From positions 1 through 64,000 of the forward strand of contig CAZYXZ010000003.1 in the NCBI GenBank assembly GCA_964651395.1: 64,000 nucleotides of DNA, given 5' to 3'. The notes beneath the pieces were generated by a model that had not been told where the DNA came from, searched no databases, and saw only the letters and a list, made by a program, of their open reading frames with translations. This document shows positions 59,086 to 64,000 of this stretch, piece after piece; the first letter of the stretch is position 1; every line of letters begins with the position of its first letter. Made by a program: the position numbers and the translations under genes. Source of the DNA: CAZYXZ01 sp964651395. Its GTDB lineage: Bacteria > Actinomycetota > Actinomycetes > BP-191.

Positions 59086-60377
59086 CGGGCTGGTCTACCA
59101 CACCAACGTCTGGTCACTACGGCGACAGAGACCAGCAGCAGCGCGACCGGTAGCGCACTGTCCGAACCGGTCGCGGGGAGCGGCTCCGCGGCGCGTGGTG
59201 GGAGAGGCGGGGGCTGCGACGGCGCGCCCGGACCGGCGGCGGCGCCGGTGAGGTCGAGCAGCAGGATGCCGTCGCCCTCGCCCTCCTCACCTTCCACCTT
59301 GAGCCCGAAGGCGATCAGCCTCCCGTCCGGTGAGACCACCGGGTTGTTGGCGCCGAAGCCCCGGTAGTAGTCGAACGTCGTCAACCGTTCGAAGGCGCCG
59401 CTGCCGTCCAGCGGAAGTCGCCAGATGTCGAGCATGCCCGGGAACAGCGTGACGGTGAGGTCGCGCTCCACGAGCACGTAGCGGCCGGCCGGGTCGGCGC
59501 CCTCGGCCTCCTCGTAGTACGGCGAGGTGGGTGCGTAGTCGGTGACCGCACCGGTGTCGAGGTTGACGCCCATTGCCTGGCCGCCGTTGTGGAAGTACGC
59601 CGAGAAGAGCAGCTCGTCGTCGGGGTCGGCGTCGCCGTCGTCGAGCCGCCGGAAGTCCTGCGCCTCGACCGCCGGCGTGTCCGGCGAGACGTCGCGCTTG
59701 TCGAGGACCACGCTCCGGTCGACAACGGACGCTGCGCCGTCGGCGGCGTACGCGATCCGACCGGTGAGCACCTGGGACTCGCCGATGAGTGCCTCGACGA
59801 AGACGTCCGGCACTTTGGCGAAGTCGATGCTCGACTGGTTCCAGGCGATGCGCGTGGAGCCCGGCTGCTTCGAGACCGCGATGCCCTCCCAGCAGCTCTC
59901 ATCGCCCAGCCGGACCGGCGGCCGCGAGCCGAGGGGTCGGGGCAGCAGCCAGAGCTTGCCCCGGAAGCGGTCGCCCTCGGCGTCGGTCTCGCTGCGCTCC
60001 GTCAGCGCGCAGAGGATCAGGTCGCCGTTGGAGAGGTGGTGCGCGCGCAGCACCCCGGCCGGCAGCGCAGCCCCGGTCAGGTTGCGGGGCGCTCCCCCTG
60101 CCAGCGCGTACTGCCACACGTCACCGATCGGCGCGTCGAGGAACACGAGCCGCTTCCCGTCCGGCGACCAGTCGGCCCGCATCGGCCGGCGGTCGTCCGG
60201 CAGCCGGATGTCGAGCAGCCGGATGTTGTCCGGGAGGTGGTCCACCGGCGAGCCGTCGAGCGTCCCCTTGTTCGGGTCGAGGCTGACCGGGTTCTCCTGC
60301 GCGACGGTTCGCGCGCTCGGCATAGCCAGCACCGAGAGCACCGCGAGCAACCCCGCGAGCAGCCCGCTTCGACGCAT
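59082..60377 (-). CDS. LPxTG-anchored TolB-like beta-propeller protein
   Basis: The 431-residue protein has a signal peptide (LLAGLLAVLSVLAMPSARTVAQ) and WD/TolB-like repeats (ADWSPDGKRLVFLDAP, PVVSPDGRLIAFGLKVEG). A Pro-rich stretch follows, then LPATG and SDSALPVALLLVSVAVV with a basic tail RRWCGRPAR, a complete sortase sorting signal. The protein should be linked to peptidoglycan by a sortase not present in this window. It lies in a minus-strand run with the sigma-factor genes. Confidence 0.82.
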   Translation of the reverse strand: MRRSGLLAGLLAVLSVLAMPSARTVAQENPVSLDPNKGTLDGSPVDHLPDNIRLLDIRLPDDRRPMRADWSPDGKRLVFLDAPIGDVWQYALAGGAPRNLTGAALPAGVLRAHHLSNGDLILCALTERSETDAEGDRFRGKLWLLPRPLGSRPPVRLGDESCWEGIAVSKQPGSTRIAWNQSSIDFAKVPDVFVEALIGESQVLTGRIAYAADGAASVVDRSVVLDKRDVSPDTPAVEAQDFRRLDDGDADPDDELLFSAYFHNGGQAMGVNLDTGAVTDYAPTSPYYEEAEGADPAGRYVLVERDLTVTLFPGMLDIWRLPLDGSGAFERLTTFDYYRGFGANNPVVSPDGRLIAFGLKVEGEEGEGDGILLLDLTGAAAGPGAPSQPPPLPPRAAEPLPATGSDSALPVALLLVSVAVVTRRWCGRPAR

Positions 60378-60383
60378 CCGCAG

Positions 60384-61283
60384 TCAGCCGGTCGTCAGGT
60401 GGCGACCGTCCACCCAGCACTCCCAGCCGTTCTCGCACGTGACGTGCGCCCAGTCGCCGTGCCAGGAGTCGACCTGGACGGGCAGCGACGGGTCCAGCTG
60501 GGCCACCGGGCCGGGACCGATGTCGGCGGCGGAGTACGCCGGCAGCCCGGCCGAGGGCACGGTGTGCGTCGGCGCCCAGGCGCCGGCGGTGACCGGTGGC
60601 CCGCTGGGAGCGCTGGGTGCGCTGGGAGCCGGTGCCGTTCCGGCGGTGGCGAGCCGGGGTCCGCGGCCGCGGACGTAGTAGGCGCCGGCGGCCACGACCG
60701 CCGCGCCGGCGGCCGCCACCGGGAGTACGCCCACGCCGGAGGAGTCGTCGTCCCCCGATGCGGCCGCCGACGGGGCGACACCGCCGTGCGTAGCGCCACC
60801 GCCGGCACCGCCTCCACCGCCGCCGGGCGCCGCGCCCGTGCGCGGGATCTGGAACCCGCCGACCGTGCCTTGATGTGGTCCGTCGAGCGCGTAGACCGTG
60901 CCGGTGAGGATCTCCTCGCCGAAGCGGAGGCTGGTCGAGAACCGGGTCGGCTCCTTCGTCTCGTTCCCGCAGGGGCCGAGCAGGTAGACGCCGCTGGCCT
61001 GCACCTCAGTGATGCTCGCGCCCACCTCGTACGCCTGGCCCTGCCACTGGGCCTGTACGCCGTAGCACATGGAGTTGTCGCTCTGGGAGTGCGCGAGGTA
61101 GTCCAGAGTGCCGCTGGAGTCCGTGGCGCCGAGGGTGAACTGAACGGTGTTGCGCTCGAAGTCGAGCCCGGCCGAGTTCGACATCTCGCCGGCGAAGACG
61201 CCGGTCTCCGGCTGCGCCACCGCCCCCGGTGCGACCAGCAGCACGAACGTGGCCCCGGCTCCGAGCACCCATCGAGTGACCAT
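60384..61283 (-). CDS. secreted/membrane protein with C-terminal SH3-like segment
   Basis: The 299-residue protein has a signal peptide (VLGAGATFVLLVAPGAVAQ) and a beta-rich domain with two cysteines (SMCYGVQ and GPCGNET). A Gly-rich linker leads to a second hydrophobic segment (VGVLPVAAAGAAVVAAGAYYV, about 182-202), a Pro/Ala linker and a short end (LPVQVDSWHGDWAHVTCENG) like a small SH3-type domain. IPRTGAAPG before the second hydrophobic part is sortase-motif-like but not LPxTG. The gene ends six bases before the propeller gene's start. Confidence 0.65.
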   Translation of the reverse strand: MVTRWVLGAGATFVLLVAPGAVAQPETGVFAGEMSNSAGLDFERNTVQFTLGATDSSGTLDYLAHSQSDNSMCYGVQAQWQGQAYEVGASITEVQASGVYLLGPCGNETKEPTRFSTSLRFGEEILTGTVYALDGPHQGTVGGFQIPRTGAAPGGGGGGAGGGATHGGVAPSAAASGDDDSSGVGVLPVAAAGAAVVAAGAYYVRGRGPRLATAGTAPAPSAPSAPSGPPVTAGAWAPTHTVPSAGLPAYSAADIGPGPVAQLDPSLPVQVDSWHGDWAHVTCENGWECWVDGRHLTTG

Positions 61284-61322
61284 GCGCGTCCCCTCCAGTG
61301 CCGCAGGTTACCGACTCCGGTG

Positions 61323-62465
61323 CTACCAGTCGCGGGCCAGTGCCGTCGACGGCCCGAGGTCGACCGTGTCGCCGTTGAGTCGGCGGCGGAACAACCGATC
61401 CGACTGCTCCCAGAGCAGGTCGCCGAGTGGACCCACCTGCGGATTGCGCAGGTTCCCGCTGTACGGCGACACGACCTGCTCGGTCTCGCGCCCGTCCGGA
61501 TAGCGCAGGACGATCGAGCGCTGCCCGTCCAGCTCGGGGTAGCAGCACAGGTGAAGGAAGACGAGCGCGTCGTCGTACGCCTCGAGCTGGTACGGCGAGT
61601 GCTGCAGCGTGATGCGTTCACCGTCGTCGAGCGTCTCGTCCGTCGTCGTGTCGATGAGCCGCAGGACCGGGCTGCTCTCCCAGTCGAGGGTGACCCAGAC
61701 CTGACGGCCGTCGTGGTGCCAGGCGTGGTCGGTGAAGATGTTCGGACCCTCGTTGTTGTCCGCCTGGCCGAACTCCTCGGTGTTGCGGATTCGCTTCACC
61801 ATGCCCGTCTGCAGGTCGCGGACCACGAGAGCCTGCTCCGTGGCCGGACCTCCGCACTTCGAGCGGTAGGCGAGGAGCCTCCCGTTCGGGCTGACCTGGG
61901 GATCGATGCCCCGCTCGAGGCGAACGACGCGCGGCGTCGGGGTGAGATCGATTCGCGTCATCGGACGCTCTTCCTCGCACGAGGGGTTCCAGGCATCACC
62001 GCTCGGGCTGGAGACGTACACCGCCTTGCGGTCCGGCGTGAGCTCGATCGCGGCGCCCGGACCGCCGTACGGGAGGCCGGTCGCGAGGGTGTCGGTCACC
62101 TGCCCGGTCTCTGCGGACACGACCACGGCACGGCCGTCCGGCAGCAGGGCGACGAACTGGTCCTGGCTCAGTGCTTGCGGCTCCTCGGCCGGGGCTGAAG
62201 TCGACGTCGGTGCCGGCTCGGTGGTTGCGGACGGCTGCGGCGTGCCGCTCGTGATCGGCACCACCGCGAGCCCGTCGCCGCGCGTCGTCGTGACGACGGC
62301 GATGGTCGCCACAACGGCCATCGCGCTGGCCCCCGCGGTCGCGAGCCAGAGCCGCTGCCGCTGGCGGCGAGCCCTGGCCAGCACGCCGGCGTAGGCGGCC
62401 GGGTCCGGCGTGACGGCGGAGGCCCGTGCCTCCAATGCGTCACGGAGCCGGTTTTCGGTGCTCAT
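61323..62465 (-). CDS. membrane beta-propeller protein coupled to a sigma factor, candidate anti-sigma
   Basis: The 380-residue protein has a short cytoplasmic N-terminus (STENRLRDALEARASAVTPDPAAYAGVLARARRQRQR). One membrane segment (LATAGASAMAVVATIAVVTT) follows, then a Pro/Thr linker and an extracytoplasmic TolB-like propeller (GLPYGGPGAAIELTPDRKAVYVSS, RGIDPQVSPNGRLLAYRSK). The ATG overlaps the sigma stop (ATGA), the common layout for sigma/anti-sigma pairs. The sigma-binding role is inferred from context. Confidence 0.78.
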   Translation of the reverse strand: MSTENRLRDALEARASAVTPDPAAYAGVLARARRQRQRLWLATAGASAMAVVATIAVVTTTRGDGLAVVPITSGTPQPSATTEPAPTSTSAPAEEPQALSQDQFVALLPDGRAVVVSAETGQVTDTLATGLPYGGPGAAIELTPDRKAVYVSSPSGDAWNPSCEEERPMTRIDLTPTPRVVRLERGIDPQVSPNGRLLAYRSKCGGPATEQALVVRDLQTGMVKRIRNTEEFGQADNNEGPNIFTDHAWHHDGRQVWVTLDWESSPVLRLIDTTTDETLDDGERITLQHSPYQLEAYDDALVFLHLCCYPELDGQRSIVLRYPDGRETEQVVSPYSGNLRNPQVGPLGDLLWEQSDRLFRRRLNGDTVDLGPSTALARDW

Positions 62466-62989
62466 GGTGTGACCTCCAGGGCGCGAGTGAGCGCCTCGAT
62501 CCCGCGGTGCGCATGGGTCTTGACCGACCCGGCGGAGATGCCGAGGGCGGCCGCGATATCGGCTTCGGACAGCTCGGCGTAGTAGCGGAGCACGAGCACC
62601 TCGCGCTGCCGGCCGGGGAGCGCGTCGAGGGCTCGCAACACCTCGCGACGGTCCTCCCGGTCGACGGCGAGGTCCTCCGCACTGGCCGCCGTGACGTCGT
62701 GCGCCGGTGCGTGCGCGCGCGCCGTCCGCACGCGTCGCCAGCCGGAGCGAGCGCCGTTGGCGACGCAGACGCGCAGGTACGCGCGCGCGTTGTCCGGTTC
62801 CGCGAGTCGGGTCCAGCGCCGGTAGGTCCGCGCGAACGCGTCCTGCACCAGGTCCTCGGCGGCGGAGGCGTCGGTGAGCAGGGTGGCGATGCGCAGCAGT
62901 CCTGGGTACTCGGCACGGAACAGCTCGGCAAAGGCGGCGTCGCGGTCGGCTGCGGCCACGCCCACCCCTTTGCTCGCGTACAGCGGCAT
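62462..62989 (-). CDS. SigE-family ECF RNA polymerase sigma factor
   Basis: The 175-residue protein has region 2 (FAELFRAEYPGLLRIATLLTDASAAEDLVQDAFARTYRRW) and region 4 (LDALPGRQREVLVLRYYAELSEADIAAALGISAGSVKTHAHRGIEAL) as in the SigE family of actinobacteria. It is followed by the propeller protein and then, on the same strand, other envelope proteins that may form its regulon. ATG 62989 was chosen at the start of recognisable family sequence. Confidence 0.92.
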   Translation of the reverse strand: MPLYASKGVGVAAADRDAAFAELFRAEYPGLLRIATLLTDASAAEDLVQDAFARTYRRWTRLAEPDNARAYLRVCVANGARSGWRRVRTARAHAPAHDVTAASAEDLAVDREDRREVLRALDALPGRQREVLVLRYYAELSEADIAAALGISAGSVKTHAHRGIEALTRALEVTP

Positions 62990-63071
62990 CGTCACATCAT
63001 GGGGACGTCTGACTCGGCCAGGGGTTGACCGAGGTCCAGGGATTTGATGGGACCACGGCGAACCTACGGAC

Positions 63072-64000
63072 ATGGCCGGTCACGGGTTGAAGCGCACCCG
63101 CGTGCTGCTCGGCATCCTGGCCCTGATCGCGTTAGGGCCGATCGGACCGTCCCGCGCCGCCACTACCCCGACAGAGCGGATCGTCGGGGACCTGCCCATG
63201 TCCGACGGCGTCACCCTCCGCTACACGGTCGTCAAGCCGGTGGGCCAGCAGCGGCTGCCGACGTTGCTGGAGTACTCCGGCTACGACCCCGGCACCAATC
63301 CGGACGCCACCTACATCCGCCGGTTCGTCGAGAGCGGCGCGGGCTACTCCTACATCGGCGTGAGCCTGCGCGGCACCGGGTGCTCGACCGGGACGTTCGA
63401 CTTCTTCCAGCCCAGCGAGGCCACCGACGCGGCCGCGGTCATCGCCTGGATCATCCGCCAGCCGTGGAACAACGGCCGCGTCGGCATGATCGGCAAGAGC
63501 TACCCCGGCATCACCCAGCTCTTCGCGGCCCAGGCCAACCCACCGGGACTGATGGCCATCGCTCCCGGCCACTTCTTCAACGACGCCTACCGCGACGTCG
63601 CCCGCCCCGGCGGCATCCAGAACTACGGCTTCGCGTCCTTGTGGAGCTTCCTCGGACAGCCGAGCTATGAGGTGCAGAGCGGCACCGAGGCCGCGCTCGG
63701 CGGCGACGTGCAGTGTCTCAACGGGACGACCGCGCCGTTCCGCGGCCTGCCGACCAACCCGTTCGTCCAGCTGCAGCAGCACCGCTTCGACGACGCGCTG
63801 TTCCGCGAGCGCTCCCCGCAGCTGCATCTCGACCGGATCAGGGTGCCGGTGCTCGCCACGCTGTCATGGCAGGACGAGCAGCTGGCCTCGCGCGGCACCG
63901 ACCTGCTCGCCCAGCTCGACGACCTCAACGCCATACGGCGTGCACGCGGCCAGCGCGAGACGCCGTGGTGGGCGACGCTCACCAACGGCGACCACGGCAT
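63072..64000 (+). CDS. secreted CocE/NonD-family hydrolase (X-Pro dipeptidyl-peptidase-like, partial)
   Basis: The frame is open from ATG 63072 to the right edge (309 codons) without a stop. A signal peptide (RVLLGILALIALGPIGPSRAA) precedes an alpha/beta hydrolase domain of the CocE/NonD type: DGVTLRYTVVKP, LRGTGCSTGTFDFF and nucleophile region GMIGKSYPGITQLFAA. Family members include cocaine esterase and X-Pro dipeptidyl-peptidases. The acid and histidine of the triad probably lie in the later part, some of it outside the window. It is divergent from the sigma gene with 82 bases between. Confidence 0.82.
   Translation, partial: MAGHGLKRTRVLLGILALIALGPIGPSRAATTPTERIVGDLPMSDGVTLRYTVVKPVGQQRLPTLLEYSGYDPGTNPDATYIRRFVESGAGYSYIGVSLRGTGCSTGTFDFFQPSEATDAAAVIAWIIRQPWNNGRVGMIGKSYPGITQLFAAQANPPGLMAIAPGHFFNDAYRDVARPGGIQNYGFASLWSFLGQPSYEVQSGTEAALGGDVQCLNGTTAPFRGLPTNPFVQLQQHRFDDALFRERSPQLHLDRIRVPVLATLSWQDEQLASRGTDLLAQLDDLNAIRRARGQRETPWWATLTNGDHG

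Noticed and set aside
59589..62198. Plus-strand 869-codon frame opposite the LPATG protein and propeller gene
   Set aside because: Composition is that of an antisense shadow; the opposite strand holds coherent secreted proteins.

Overview
This 64-kb window is very GC-rich, gene-dense DNA with frequent GTG starts, four-base start/stop overlaps and no intergenic stretch longer than about 170 bases. The gene content points to an actinomycete: a NucS-type mismatch endonuclease, a mycothiol-dependent-isomerase-like protein, DUF2510 and DUF6777 proteins, an MmpL transporter, a cAMP-binding lysine acetyltransferase of the Rv0998 type, SigE-family sigma factors and an LPxTG-anchored protein. A run of exactly 100 N at 45710-45809 shows this is a draft assembly. 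The species cannot be named from the sequence. I saw no tRNA, rRNA, CRISPR array, insertion sequence or phage genes.

Layout. 1-1208: end of a 2-oxoacid dehydrogenase E1 alpha/beta operon (minus). 1272-13000: housekeeping and secreted proteins, including a SMP-30-like propeller, M23 lipoprotein, nucS with a GAF/PP2C phosphatase, an Ntn acylase of the aculeacin/AHL acylase type, two alpha/beta hydrolases and a DUF2855 protein. 12914-24242: export and envelope functions (secreted protein plus ABC transporter with an unusual tail, large secreted M19-like amidohydrolase, DHA2 pump, MmpL, TetR). 24255-28476: MFS, a pilin-like DUF2510 protein, and a GNAT plus a BtaA-like DUF3419 protein.

28581-35394 is the most interesting region: nine plus-strand genes, almost all overlapping by start/stop codons. 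They encode an acyl-AMP ligase, a KAS III-like enzyme with altered catalytic positions, an AurF-like diiron N-oxygenase with all seven metal ligands, a carrier protein, a stand-alone SerRS-like amino acid:[carrier protein] ligase, a thioester-reductase-like SDR, a phosphopantetheinyl transferase, a second ferritin-like diiron protein and a second carrier protein. The set reads as a self-contained non-NRPS pathway. One carrier would be charged with an amino acid and the other with an acyl group, followed by joining, N-oxidation and reduction. The DUF3419-GNAT pair is divergent across a 104-bp region holding two similar palindromes and may belong to the same system. I know of no characterised cluster with this exact set, but no search could be run.

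35551-45837: cAMP-responsive acetyltransferase coupled to a phosphoribosyltransferase, an ECF sigma/membrane-protein pair, small secreted and redox-fold proteins, a GT2/methyltransferase/FAD oxidoreductase group, and a repeat-rich membrane protein broken by the assembly gap. 45847-57204: TMEM175-like channel, an enolase-superfamily OSBS/N-acylamino acid racemase facing a COG3375-type acyltransferase, NfeD plus SPFH protein, SDR plus carboxymuconolactone-decarboxylase-like protein, membrane glycosyltransferase-like protein, cupin, AraC regulator and a DUF6777 protein. 57209-64000: secreted hydrolases and a SigE-family sigma factor with a beta-propeller membrane protein, followed by envelope proteins (one LPATG-anchored). 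The window ends inside a CocE/NonD-type hydrolase.
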